Shown: positions 53,823 to 62,280, numbered from the stretch's first letter. The stretch: DNA of 64,000 bases from Bog-159 sp963709155 (GCA_963709155.1 CAVPVD010000005.1:434001-498000), one strand, 5' to 3'. A program made the numbers and translations. The notes: a model not told the origin generated them from the sequence alone.

Positions 53823-54246
53823 CAATTTTGAAACGTAAACACTTGAAAATAGGGCACTTGAGAAACATTACATCCACCGCCTTCTAACATGTGGATCTCC
53901 GGTAAATGCGCCATGCCATTTACCCTGTGTTTTCAACGGTTTACAAAAATAGACTGTTGAAACTTGTTGAACCTTGAGGGCACTCGTCTACAGTTTTCGC
54001 TACAATTTCCGGCGGGCGCCACCGGAAGGCCTGCAAAACGGGCGTTTCGAGCATGCCGGCCCTCTGCAATGGCGGCAGACGGTCGCCCGTACCAGAATCG
54101 TTATTAGGGTTCAGTTCAAGCGGCGCGAAAGCCTGGGCAGCGCCGGGGCGGCCCTCTGTCTTCCCGCCACAATGGCGGAAGGTCAGAGGGCCGGGCCGGG
54201 AATTCTGGCTATTGACTCGAATCCTCCGCTGGCAGACCTTGAGTAA
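53823..54246. other. Left arm of the tRNA-Arg element, no recognised gene
   Basis: Contains the inverted TGTTGA boxes at 53955 and 53965 and a strong hairpin at 54149-54193. Open frames here (for example 53974-54246) have no family similarity and no ribosome site, so none is called. Confidence 0.55.
54149..54193. terminator. Long hairpin inside the tRNA-Arg element
   Basis: CGGCCCTCTG (54149-54158) pairs with CAGAGGGCCG (54184-54193). An inner stem CCGCCA/TGGCGG closes around a short loop near 54171. A partial copy of the same left arm followed by ATGGCGG is at 54059. No T-run follows, so it may be a repeat or a protein-binding palindrome rather than an intrinsic terminator. Confidence 0.5.
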
Positions 54247-54423
54247 CTGGTGGGGGAGTCGCTGGGAGCGGTCCGCAACATTCCGCTGCGGTGGCGGCGT
54301 TCGATGCTGGACGACCTCGGCCTAGTCCCGGCGCTCCAATGGCAGGGACGCGAGGTATCCAAGAGAACCGGCCTGCGCGTGCGGATAACGGCTACGAATA
54401 CAGCCTTCCTGCGAGAAGGCTAG
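54247..54423 (+). pseudogene. Histidine kinase (HisKA_3/NarX-type) fragment
   Basis: After a stop at 54244-54246 the frame reads 'LVGESLGAVRNIPLRWRRSM' and 'LDDLGLVPALQWQGREVSKR', ending with a stop at 54421. This matches the segment of NarX/DegS-type kinases just after the phosphoacceptor helix ('RPSxLDDLGLxxAL'). Both the N-terminal sensor/H-box and the ATPase domain are missing, so it is a relic. The PIN toxin gene on the other strand ends against it. Confidence 0.75.
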
Positions 54424-54839
54424 CTCGGCCCTGCTGACCCCAGGATCTCCAAGAGTTGACGAGCGTTGACGATTTTGGTCATCTTGTAGGGCTTTTTGAA
54501 GTGCCGGGTGTTTTCGGTGACGATGTAGTGGGCTTTGGCAGCGACCGCGCATTCGTAGATGCGGTTGTCTTCTTCGTGCTCGGAGATTTTCAACTTGCCT
54601 GGCGGCTTAACTTTGATGCTGGCGCGCTGTAACACGCCGCGCAACCAAGCGATCCGCCTCCGGTCGAGGTGCTTCAGGCGTTCAAATTCAAACACGAGGC
54701 CGTATTCGGCCAGCACGTCGTCGGTGATGTAGGGCCGGATTTCCTTGGAGACGATAAAGTCAAACAGCCGGGCGTTTGGCCCGGTTGGGGAGATGACGGC
54801 GGAAACCAGGACACTGGTGTCGATTACGCCCCGAATCAT
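54420..54839 (-). CDS. PIN-domain toxin (COG1569-type)
   Basis: Ribonuclease toxin candidate of 139 residues. PIN acidic residues: Asp in 'GVIDTSVLVSAVIS', Glu in 'LAEYGLVFE', Asp in 'EEDNRIYECAVAAKA', and 'YIVTENTRHFKKPYK' where the fourth acidic site usually sits. The C-terminus 'IVNARQLLEILG' is typical of this subgroup. It overlaps the upstream AbrB-like antitoxin by 4 bp. Confidence 0.9.
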   Translation of the reverse strand: MIRGVIDTSVLVSAVISPTGPNARLFDFIVSKEIRPYITDDVLAEYGLVFEFERLKHLDRRRIAWLRGVLQRASIKVKPPGKLKISEHEEDNRIYECAVAAKAHYIVTENTRHFKKPYKMTKIVNARQLLEILGSAGPS

Positions 54840-55180
54840 TTGACTCGTCGTTTAGCGGTTTTCTTCTGCAGCGCCTTGCGGGCGGCGGCCACGGCGGCGT
54901 TGATCTCGCGCATGGGCATCTTGTCGATGCCTTTTTCTTTGGCTTCCTGCCGAATCTCGGCCACGACCTGGGCCAGTTCACGGAAGGCCTGCTTGGGATC
55001 TTTGTGACGGCCAGCGATAACCGATCGGTCGATGGTGAACTGCGGGGTCACCAAAAACTGGCCGCCTTTGACCACAGCCACTTTTAACAGGGTGCCTTCA
55101 GCCACACCGGCTTCCTCCCGCAGGCTGCGGGGGATGACCATTTGGCCTTTTCGTTGAAGTTTGACTAAAGCATTTGACAT
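54836..55180 (-). CDS. AbrB/MazE/SpoVT-like antitoxin
   Basis: Swapped-hairpin DNA-binding protein of 114 residues: 'VKLQRKGQMVIPRSLREEAG' with 'EGTLLKVAVVKGGQFLVTP' is the AbrB fold. A long charged helix ('RELAQVVAEIRQEAKEKGID') and a Lys-rich tail would contact the PIN toxin. It precedes the toxin and overlaps it by ATGA. Autoregulation is expected from the family. Confidence 0.88.
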   Translation of the reverse strand: MSNALVKLQRKGQMVIPRSLREEAGVAEGTLLKVAVVKGGQFLVTPQFTIDRSVIAGRHKDPKQAFRELAQVVAEIRQEAKEKGIDKMPMREINAAVAAARKALQKKTAKRRVK

Positions 55181-55203
55181 AAACAGACTGAATTCCAGGA
55201 AAG

Positions 55204-55416
55204 TCAGCCGGGCTGACTTTCCGCTTGATGTACTCTAGAGGCATCGTAGCGTTTAGAAACAGACCTGTCAAATGCCGGGGCTGGCGGCGCCGTACTGACA
55301 ACTGGGCTGGATTCGTTGATCGCATCGCGACTGACAACCATGACGGGCCGTGATCCGCGCTGCTCAGACCCTTCCACCGGATCAAACCGGGCGTCATAAA
55401 CCTCGCCCCGCTTCAT
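55204..55416 (-). pseudogene. Truncated MazF/PemK-type toxin
   Basis: The 70-codon frame starts like MazF: 'MKRGEVYDARFDPVEGSEQR' and 'GSRPVMVVSRDAINE'. The expected central strand is then disturbed ('VVSTAPPAPAF'), and a degraded 'KRYDASRV' segment follows before an early stop. The normal length is about 110 residues, so the catalytic C-terminal half is missing. The start overlaps an antitoxin-like fragment upstream by 4 bp. Confidence 0.75.
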
Positions 55417-55502
55417 AAGCGCCGGTCAGCGTCCAGCCCCAGGTCCTCGTGGAGAGTTTCCCAGTCCGGCTGCGTAAACTCCTCGATGAATTTGGTGCAC
55501 AT
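55413..55502 (-). pseudogene. Fragment of an antitoxin paired with the MazF relic
   Basis: The last 29 codons before the MazF relic ('MCTKFIEEFTQPDWETLHED' and 'LGLDADRRL') look like the acidic toxin-binding tail of a MazE-type antitoxin, and the ATGA overlap supports a former pair. The frame continues upstream to 55655 but there shows no DNA-binding domain and runs under the SDR relic of the other strand. Confidence 0.5.
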
Positions 55503-55602
55503 CCCGGCCAGGATCGTCTCAGGTGGGCTGATTGGCGTTCTGCCGACAGCCGCGCGGATCACGACGGAGGCTGGCACAGAAATCAAAGCGCCTTTCCGAT
55601 AG

Positions 55603-56559
55603 ACTGAAGCAAGGCCCACGGCCCAAGGAATTCCTAAACTGCAACGCATTGCCATAGCGGGTGCTACCGGCTATATCGGTGGGAGACTTGTGCCGCAGTT
55701 GCTCGCTTCCGGCTATGCGGTGCGATGCCTCGTGCGCTCTCCGGCGAAGTTGGAAGGCCGCGCTTGGGCCTTAGACTCCCGCGTTGAGATCCGTAGAACC
55801 GATCTCGCCGACGCGCCATCGCTGACGCGTGAGTTGGAAGCATGTGGCGCGGCGTTTTACTTGGTGCATTCGATGATGTCGGCCGGCGACGAGTATGCTC
55901 AACGCGACCGGCAACTCGCCCTAGCATTCGGACGGGCTGCCCACGACGCCCGAGTGGGGCGCATCATTTACCTTGGCGGTCTGGGTGAAACCGGTTCGCA
56001 CCTAAGCAAGCATCTGGCTTCGCGCCGTGACGTGGAGGGGGCGCTTGCCTCTGCGGGAGTGCCGGTCACGGTGCTGCGCGCCGCGATGATCATCGGCTCC
56101 GGCTCGGCCTCTTTTGAGATTCTGCGGTATCTCGTCCATCGGTTGGCCGAAGGGCTAAGGAACCCAGTCGTGTGCCGTGATGACCGGATCACGCGTTTGG
56201 TCCCGCAGAAACTGTTGAACGTTCGCGAGGCTATCCGCGCCGCACTCAGTCAAGTTACGGCACGTCAGGTGGAGACGAACTGGTCGATGGCTGGCCCGAT
56301 GCCTGGTGATCCAGATTGGTCTGGTGGCACAGTCTTTCGCGACACCCGCGAGGTTGCCATTGACGCGCCGGCCGGGGCAGTATTCCGCGCCGTATGTCGC
56401 TTAGGCGGGCAGCGTGGCTGGCATGGCGCCAATTGGCTCTGGATCATCCGAGGCTGGCTGGATCGGCTGGCTGGAGGCCCTGGATTGCGCCGCGGCCGCC
56501 GTGATCCCGAGGCCCTCAGCTACGGCGAGGCGCTCGACTTCTGGCGCGTCGGCGGCTAG
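55603..56559 (+). pseudogene. Truncated SDR (NAD(P)-binding, DUF2867-type) oxidoreductase
   Basis: The frame from the stop at 55600 to 56559 encodes an atypical SDR: 'IAIAGATGYIGGRLVPQLLA', 'FYLVHSMMSAGDEYAQRDRQ' and 'RIIYLGGLGETGSHLSKHLA', then the beginning of a DUF2867 domain ('NWLWIIRGWLDRLAGGPGLR' and 'ALSYGEALDFWRV'). It stops where family members continue for well over 100 residues. No ATG precedes the Rossmann strand; only GTG 55690 or weak ATT/CTG codons exist. Probably inactive. Confidence 0.75.
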
Positions 56560-57223
56560 CTTAGTCCACCTGTATCAAGAGCCACGCAGGTTGGCAACGC
56601 ACGCGGTGCCGCCGTAAACCGCCGGAATATGAGGTGCCGTCGATGGTTGACGGCGTGACGTAAAGCGGCGGGCTCCTTGCGAGAATCGAGAGCGTAACAG
56701 TTCAGTCAGATGTTCTGGATGTGTCGGTGGCGCACGCGGAAGGTTCCAAGTGCTGTTCGGCGGAAAGCCTGCCATTTCGGCCGTCGAACGACGCCGTCGT
56801 GCCTCGCAAGGTGCCGCAGTTGCGGATAGTATCCGACAAAAGCGTTATCGGGAGGCTAGAAATCCGCGATGCGCCAGCCAGCCCGCTTCCCCACGACCGG
56901 GCCGCTTCCCACAACGCCGGACTGGAAAGCTTCAAGCCGGCGGCCACTTCTACGATGCCGACTCCGCAGCCATGTGCCGGCACGCTCGTGGCGCAGTTTG
57001 CGCCGGGCGATAACTTCCCGGATGCCCAACACGCCCAGAGCGCACCTCGTGCTTCCCACATCGCCGTTTGGGCCAGTCTCAGAATGCCCGGCAAACGGAG
57101 CCGATCCAACGCGAACTTTCTGGCCTCTTCCGTGCGCCTGCCATTTGGTCCATACTCGAAGAGTACGCCAATAGCGGGCAAAGTCCCTTGGCAGGTGGTA
57201 TTCACCTTCAGGAAAATTTCATC
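56560..57223. other. Element interior without a recognised gene
   Basis: Long open frames exist on both strands (56702-57205 minus, 56721-57233 plus), but neither has a family motif, a good ribosome site or plausible composition, and they overlap each other. I see no repeat or RNA gene here. The promoter of the downstream kinase probably lies in its last part. Confidence 0.5.
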
Positions 57224-58363
57224 ATGGAATTAGCGGCATTTATCCGGTCAAAAGAGGGAGCCATCGTCGCGGAATGGGAAGCATTCGCACAAACTTATTT
57301 GCCCTCTGCCGCGCATATGGACCGGTCTGCGCTGCGCGATCATATTATCGGCCTGCTTCGGTTCATTGCAAATGATCTTGAGACCTCCCAAACCGAACGG
57401 GAGCGGAGCGAGAAAGCCAAAGGACAGGGCCCGAAGGAGGGAGGAGCGCATGACAGTGCTGCCGAAACCCATGCCAACCTTCGGTTCACGGGAGGCTTTG
57501 ATACGGTCGAGATGATGGCCGAATTTCGCGCCCTGCGTGCAAGTGTGATCAAATTGTGGAGAGCTGACTGGGCTAATACCGAAACCGGGGACATTCTTCC
57601 GGACCTGCTGAGGTTTAACGAAGCCATCGACCAAGTCATGACTGAATCGCTCTCCCGCTTCACCGACAAAGTTAATCATTCCGGAAGCCTGTTGATTGGG
57701 ACTCTTGTTCACGATCTCCGCGATCCACTCGTGGCAGTACACAACTCTGCCCAGGCGCTGGTAATGAGAGGCAATCTTGACGCCGCCCAGGTCAAACTGG
57801 TATCCCAGATCGAAACTGGCACCTCCCGCATCAGCCGGCTCGTTTCCAACCTGATTGATGCCGTCCGCATCCGTCTCGACAAGGGCATGCCGATTGCGCC
57901 CGCTCCGATGGATATAGGAACCGCTATCCAGGAGGCAGCAAAGGAACTCCAGGCGGCGCACCCCGACCGCAAAATTTTGATCGAAACGTCCGGCGACCTT
58001 GAAGGGGAATGGGACCGCGACCGCGTCGGGCAGGTCCTGTCAAACCTGATCGGCAACGCAGTCCGGCACGGATTGAAGACCTCTGCGATTGCCGTTGCGG
58101 CGAAAGGCGCGCGTCAGGAAGTAATACTGTCCGTTCATAATGATGGCGCTATTCCCCCCGATGCTGTGGCCACTATTTTTGACCCGCTGCCACGCGGGGA
58201 GGATGAGAATCAGATCCAAAGCGAGAAGGCCAGGCTCGACCTGGGGCTTTTCATTACCAAAGAAATCGTGACCGCCCACGGCGGCAAGATCGCTGTGACA
58301 TCGAGTGAAAAGGAAGGAACAGCCTTTACGGTGCATCTTCCCCGCAAGAACCGTAAATTATAG
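57224..58363 (+). CDS. Soluble sensor histidine kinase with RsbRD-like N-terminal domain
   Basis: Cytoplasmic kinase of 379 residues without membrane helices. The N-terminal 150 residues ('MELAAFIRSKEGAIVAEWEA' to 'LLRFNEAIDQVMTESLSRFT') fit the RsbRD_N-type helical domain. The H-box is 'LIGTLVHDLRDPLVAVHNSA', and the ATPase part has 'LSNLIGNAVRHG' (N-box), 'SVHNDGAIPP' (G1) and 'LDLGLFITKEIVTAHGG' (G2). ATG 57224 follows GGAAAA. The next gene is a stand-alone CheB-like protein, possibly a functional partner. Confidence 0.88.
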   Translation: MELAAFIRSKEGAIVAEWEAFAQTYLPSAAHMDRSALRDHIIGLLRFIANDLETSQTERERSEKAKGQGPKEGGAHDSAAETHANLRFTGGFDTVEMMAEFRALRASVIKLWRADWANTETGDILPDLLRFNEAIDQVMTESLSRFTDKVNHSGSLLIGTLVHDLRDPLVAVHNSAQALVMRGNLDAAQVKLVSQIETGTSRISRLVSNLIDAVRIRLDKGMPIAPAPMDIGTAIQEAAKELQAAHPDRKILIETSGDLEGEWDRDRVGQVLSNLIGNAVRHGLKTSAIAVAAKGARQEVILSVHNDGAIPPDAVATIFDPLPRGEDENQIQSEKARLDLGLFITKEIVTAHGGKIAVTSSEKEGTAFTVHLPRKNRKL

Positions 58364-58439
58364 AGGCCAGGGCTGGTCCTCTTTTCAGGTGCTCTATGCA
58401 CATTGAACTTGCGAATCAAAAAGGGGTGGGAGCGAGCGA

Positions 58440-59033
58440 ATGATGCCTTCCGCAAAAGACTTTACTATCGTTTGTGTGGGCGGCTCTGCCGGTGCATCCG
58501 GCGCCTATGTCCAGTTACTAAAACATCTGCCGCCCGAGATGGGTGTTGCTATCGTCATCGTTAATCACATAAGAAGAACGTCCGCCACGCTCCACAAGAT
58601 TCTTCCCAAGCACACAACAATGCGGGTTGAGCTGATCACGGAAAGCTTACCCATTCAGCCTAACCATGTCTTCATCATCCCACCCAATCACGACTTATGC
58701 GTTCTTGATGGAGAGTTCCGTCTAAAGCCGATATCAAAACCCAACGGATGGCCCGACGTGATTACAAGATTCCTGTGTTCTCTGGCGCAGAACTGGGACG
58801 GAAAACTAGTCGCTGTCATCGTCTCTGGCCTGGATGCGGATGGGGCAGAAGCACTGAGCAGCATCAAGGAAGTCGGTGGCATTACTATCGCACAGACGCC
58901 CGACACAGCCGAGTGGTCAGATATGCCTCAGAGCGCTATTAACACCGGGCATATAGATTTTATTCTTTCACTTGGGGATATCGCTAAAAAGATTGCGGAG
59001 ATTGCGCACGCGTTCCCGGGGAAGGCAACATGA
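58440..59033 (+). CDS. Stand-alone CheB-type methylesterase domain protein
   Basis: Protein of 197 residues comprising only the CheB catalytic domain. Ser in 'VCVGGSAGASGAYVQLL', His in 'VIVNHIRRTS' and Asp in 'VIVSGLDADGAEAL' form the expected triad; CheB commonly has VQHM and TGMGxDGA at the last two places. There is no receiver domain and no CheR or chemoreceptor gene nearby. It lies 76 bp after the kinase gene, in the same direction, inside the tRNA-Arg element. Confidence 0.88.
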   Translation: MMPSAKDFTIVCVGGSAGASGAYVQLLKHLPPEMGVAIVIVNHIRRTSATLHKILPKHTTMRVELITESLPIQPNHVFIIPPNHDLCVLDGEFRLKPISKPNGWPDVITRFLCSLAQNWDGKLVAVIVSGLDADGAEALSSIKEVGGITIAQTPDTAEWSDMPQSAINTGHIDFILSLGDIAKKIAEIAHAFPGKAT

Positions 59034-59614
59034 GTTTCCGGTTCGGACTATAGCGGCGGAACAATTCATCAGCGGTTTGCTCTGCCCCGGCAAGAACACA
59101 AGGTTTATTTTCTCTCCGCATAGATAGGCTGGCCGCGACGGTCATGCGCTATGCCGCTGCCCTCTTCGGCTGGCCGGCTGGCGGCAGTGCGCCTGGCATG
59201 GACAAGATTTTGCTGTGTAGCTCGCGGTTGGCGGCATATACATTTACCTTGCATCCGTCCGCTGCCCGATGGGATCTTGAACAAGCGAACGCACTGCCGA
59301 TAGCCGTAGCACGGCTTATAACGGCTGTGTGGCCATGGTCGTTGGAGCCGATGAGTAGACTTCACCAGGACGCAAAGTTGGCCTCGCGGAGATCAGCAGC
59401 GGGCCAGGGCCTGGGTCACGGCGCATCCGGAAGTTGGCGTGCGCAAGCGACGACGGCCCCTGCATTCCTAGCGATAAATCCCCTTCTGACCGCCGACCGG
59501 GCTCGGCGTTCCGAACAATCCTGCGGATCAATACCTGGTCGCTCAGAGTTTCCCTGAGCGTCCCAAATATTACCGGACCGCCGGAGCTTCGCACTACTAA
59601 GGAATTAGTAGAGA
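59034..59614. other. Right part of the tRNA-Arg element, no recognised gene
   Basis: Several open frames of 90-140 codons overlap on both strands (for example 59144-59557 plus and 59105-59365 minus), without motifs or ribosome sites. An integrase gene would be expected near an attachment site, but none is visible. Confidence 0.5.
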
Positions 59615-59686
59615 CTGTAGATGATTTTGTAGCTGCGCAAAGCCTTCTGGTTCAACAGCGTTCAACAGGCCTCAACACGCAGCCCG
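59615..59686 (+). repeat. Right copy of 72-bp direct repeat with phased TCAACA boxes
   Basis: It is 64/72 identical to 53751-53822. TCAACA occurs at 59652, 59662 and 59672, again exactly 10 bp apart. It ends 56 bp before the tRNA 3' fragment. Differences between copies fall mostly between or beside the boxes, so the three boxes are preserved in both. Confidence 0.8.
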
Positions 59687-59742
59687 TATCTCATTGAAAT
59701 TTAAGTGCTTCAAAATGAGTCACTTGCGGAGAGTTGCGCGAC

Positions 59743-59791
59743 CTGCCTTCTAAGCAGAGGGTCGCCGGTTCGAGTCCGGCCGCGCCTACCA
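59743..59791 (+). other. 49-nt duplicate of the tRNA-Arg 3' end (right attachment site)
   Basis: It matches 53655-53703 at 46/49 positions, from the anticodon stem through the CCA end. Two of the three changes swap one T-stem base pair (G-C to C-G), keeping the stem intact. No D-arm or 5' acceptor strand precedes it. It fits the duplicate left when an element integrates at a tRNA 3' end. Confidence 0.85.
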
Positions 59792-60139
59792 GCTAACTAT
59801 CTTTTTATTAGTCACTTACGAGGGGTTAACTCACTTTGGCCAGCGCAGCCATTTCGGCACTGTGACCAGTCTTGGGACCACCCTGCACTGGCGATATTTC
59901 GGATGGCCGCCAAACACCAGCGCCGAAGCGGGTTCGAAGCCGCTCCCATTCTGGCCAAGGGACGCCAGTTAGTGTCGAGTTCCCCTTAGAAACCAGGCGA
60001 ATCTTCAACAGACGCTCGGGGGCGTATCCGTCGCGCAAACCTACCAGGGCCTGACGAAACCTTCCAGTACAAGGCCTTGACGGTTTCGGCGCTCCTGCTA
60101 TAATCAACGTGAACTAATTAATCATTTCGAGGAACGATT
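59792..60139. promoter_or_regulatory. Intergenic region with promoter of the phd-PIN pair
   Basis: TTGACG (60077-60082), a 16-bp spacer and TATAAT (60099-60104) form a strong promoter 35 bp before the antitoxin start. A partly symmetric AATCATT/AACGATT stretch (60120-60139) overlaps the GAGGA ribosome site and could be the antitoxin operator. The part 59792-60076 shows nothing recognisable. Confidence 0.75.
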
Positions 60140-60436
60140 ATGACCAATGTTGTTTCGGCATTGACGGCCCGAACCCAATTCGGGCAGATCATAAAACGAG
60201 CTACTCAGAAAAACGAACGCTTCGTGGTCGGCCGCCGCGGCGAGCCGAGTGTCGTAATCATGAGCCTGAAAGACTATATGGACACGTTTGCTCCGGCCCC
60301 TCAGGAATTACGCGCTATGCAGGCCACGGCCAAACGGACCGGGGCCAACACGCTCAGTCCCGGCCAGATCAACAAGATTGTGGCGGCAGTCCGCAAGGGC
60401 AAGAAACCTTCAGCAACTAAACGTAGCACCAAATGA
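60140..60436 (+). CDS. Phd/YefM-type antitoxin
   Basis: Antitoxin of 98 residues. 'VVSALTARTQFGQIIKRATQ' and 'ERFVVGRRGEPSVVIMSLKD' form the Phd/YefM DNA-binding fold; the helical and Lys-rich tail would neutralise the toxin. It is first in the pair, behind its own TTGACG/TATAAT promoter, and overlaps the PIN gene by 4 bp. It lies just outside the right attachment site. Confidence 0.9.
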   Translation: MTNVVSALTARTQFGQIIKRATQKNERFVVGRRGEPSVVIMSLKDYMDTFAPAPQELRAMQATAKRTGANTLSPGQINKIVAAVRKGKKPSATKRSTK

Positions 60437-60849
60437 TCCGCTTGGTATTGGATACCAACATCCTGGTCTCTGCCAACGTCAACGGCGAGGGACTAGAGGC
60501 CCTGGTCGTCTCTTTGGGTCTGAACAAAAAGGTCCAGCTTTGTGTGTCCGAGCTGGTTTTCAAGGAATACGCGCAAGTGCTGTCGTACCCCCGCCTGAAG
60601 TTCGCTCCCAAGGAGATCACTGCTTTTCTGGAGCGCCTGCGCTCCGCCAGCATCTCGGTTGCCCCTACTCATAGGGTTTCGGTATCGCCTGACGAGCCGG
60701 ACAACCGTTTTCTGGAGTGTGCCGAGTCTGCGGGCGCCGATTTCCTGGTCACCGGCAACAAACGGCACTTTCCCAAAAGCTGGAAAAGCACCGAGGTAGT
60801 GAATGCCAGAGAACTGCTTGGCATGATCGGTTCCAGCCTTCTGAAGTAA
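60433..60849 (+). CDS. PIN-domain toxin (COG1569-type)
   Basis: Ribonuclease toxin candidate of 138 residues. PIN motifs: 'RLVLDTNILVSANVNG', Glu in 'LVFKEYAQVL', Asp in 'PDEPDNRFLECAESAGADFL' and 'VTGNKRHFPKSW'. It belongs to the same subgroup as the toxin at 54420-54839 but is too different to be a recent copy, and pairs with a Phd-type rather than an AbrB-type antitoxin. Confidence 0.9.
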   Translation: MIRLVLDTNILVSANVNGEGLEALVVSLGLNKKVQLCVSELVFKEYAQVLSYPRLKFAPKEITAFLERLRSASISVAPTHRVSVSPDEPDNRFLECAESAGADFLVTGNKRHFPKSWKSTEVVNARELLGMIGSSLLK

Positions 60850-60911
60850 CCAGTGTATGAAATCGGCAGAACAAATCGCAATTCAAGACCTCGAGACCGA
60901 AATCCGTGATT

Positions 60912-61063
60912 TCATATCGCATCAGGGGCGTCCTGGAGGGCTTCTTGGGCGCCGGGAAGATAATCGAACTTCATCGCGGACGTTCGACTTTCTTCGCGGC
61001 GTCTGACTTGTCGAGCCTTGCTTCCATGTCGACGATCATCTCATCGGCCGTGTTGAAAGGCAT
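60912..61063 (-). pseudogene. Possible relic of a small antitoxin/RelE-like toxin pair
   Basis: On the minus strand a 30-codon frame (61063-60971, 'MPFNTADEMIVDMEARLDKS') overlaps by ATGA a second frame (60974-60912, 'MKFDYLPGAQEALQDAPDAI'), which begins like a RelE/ParE toxin and stops after 20 codons. The order and overlap resemble a decayed TA pair. A 49-codon plus-strand frame (60857-61006) covers the same DNA and is an alternative. Weak evidence. Confidence 0.3.
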
Positions 61064-61112
61064 CACCTAACAGATGCGCGAGTGACTCCTCGCGCATCGG
61101 AGCGTCACGCCC

Positions 61113-62156
61113 CTACGAACCCGACACCGCGTAGTAGCCGAGTTCGGTTTGGACATGCACGCCCTTACGCGCCACCGTAACCCGGAGCTTGTGGTACTTG
61201 CCGTCCCAATTGTTAGCCGGCGGCTGATATTCGACGCTGTAATTGGTGTGCGCCTCAGCTTCGATCCGGCTGACTGCGGCGCCTAACGCCACCGATGAAA
61301 ATGCATGGCCGCCGGTCGCGCCGGTCAGAATATCGAGAGTGTCCCGACTCAGAGTTCCTCGTTCGAGATTCAGCCCGGGATCGGCCGTATAGACCGTGAT
61401 GTCCGACCGCACGAATTGCGCTCCCAACTGCCGCAGGAAGGGCACGCCGTCGAACCAGGTGCGATCCCGCAGGTGAATCGTGCTGGGAACGCCGTAAGTG
61501 ACCCACAACAGTTCCTTGGGGCCCGGCGCTGCCGCCATCAGCAGGCGAACATGGTCGAGCGCATGGTAAGTCGTGTTGAAGCGCGCTTGCAGGTTGATCA
61601 GGGAAGCCGGCCGGAAGTCCAGCGGCTTCACTTCATTGACCTTCTTCAGGGCGGCATCCAATAAGGGCCCGATATCCTGCACCCAGGAGACATCGGTGGC
61701 CCCTTGCGCGGCGCGCGAGCCGGGCAGCGCGTGAACCGGATAGAGACTGCCGTCTTCAGCCAATAGATACAGATACAAGGGAGCGTCCGGCGGCATGTGC
61801 GCCAAAGAAGTCTTCATGGCGTTGGCGACCACACCGCGCGATGCCTCCCCCGCATTCAACAGATCGAACAGGATGACCAGCGGGCGCGGCCTGTCGCTTT
61901 GGTTCAGGCGCACGGAGACGATCCGCTGCGGAGAGCCGTCGTCCACAACAGTAAAGTCGGAGGCGGTCAAATCCGGAACCGGTCTAGCCGAAGAATCTAC
62001 GGCCACCACGTTCAGGCGGACTGGGCGCGCGTTACCGGTGCTGGTTTGCGCATAAGCCGCGATGCCGCCGGCCATGGACAGAAGACCGGCCAACAGCCAG
62101 CCCTGCGTGCGCACGAAAGAACCCCGCGAAAGCGTGGTAACTTTGATGACATTCAT
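61113..62156 (-). CDS. Acidobacterial VWFA-related secreted protein
   Basis: Exported protein of 347 residues. After a signal peptide ('GWLLAGLLSMAGGIAAYAQ') comes 'VRLNVVAVDSSARPVPDLTA' with 'SDFTVVDDGSPQRIVSV', the hallmark start of the acidobacterial VWFA-related family. 'RPLVILFDLLNAGEASRGV' takes the place of the metal-site strand (DxSxS is not conserved). The C-terminal 'YSVEYQPPANNWDGKYHKLR' is also characteristic. The function in the family is unknown, perhaps cell-surface adhesion. Confidence 0.9.
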   Translation of the reverse strand: MNVIKVTTLSRGSFVRTQGWLLAGLLSMAGGIAAYAQTSTGNARPVRLNVVAVDSSARPVPDLTASDFTVVDDGSPQRIVSVRLNQSDRPRPLVILFDLLNAGEASRGVVANAMKTSLAHMPPDAPLYLYLLAEDGSLYPVHALPGSRAAQGATDVSWVQDIGPLLDAALKKVNEVKPLDFRPASLINLQARFNTTYHALDHVRLLMAAAPGPKELLWVTYGVPSTIHLRDRTWFDGVPFLRQLGAQFVRSDITVYTADPGLNLERGTLSRDTLDILTGATGGHAFSSVALGAAVSRIEAEAHTNYSVEYQPPANNWDGKYHKLRVTVARKGVHVQTELGYYAVSGS

Positions 62157-62280
62157 AAATTCACCTGCTAGTATGACGCCATCGCCGCGCGCGGGTTCCC
62201 GCGATTCTTAGCGTCCGATGCAGCGCGGGGGCGCAGGCCGGCACGGCAGGACGCTCAGGATTAGGTCTAACGCTGGCTCG

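Noticed and set aside
56702..57233. Opposed 167- and 170-codon frames in the tRNA-Arg element
   Set aside because: They overlap each other almost fully, lack recognisable motifs and ribosome sites; I could not decide that either is real.
60857..61006. 49-codon plus-strand frame after the Phd/PIN pair
   Set aside because: No ribosome site or motif, and it lies over a minus-strand pair of frames that looks more like a TA relic; neither is strong.
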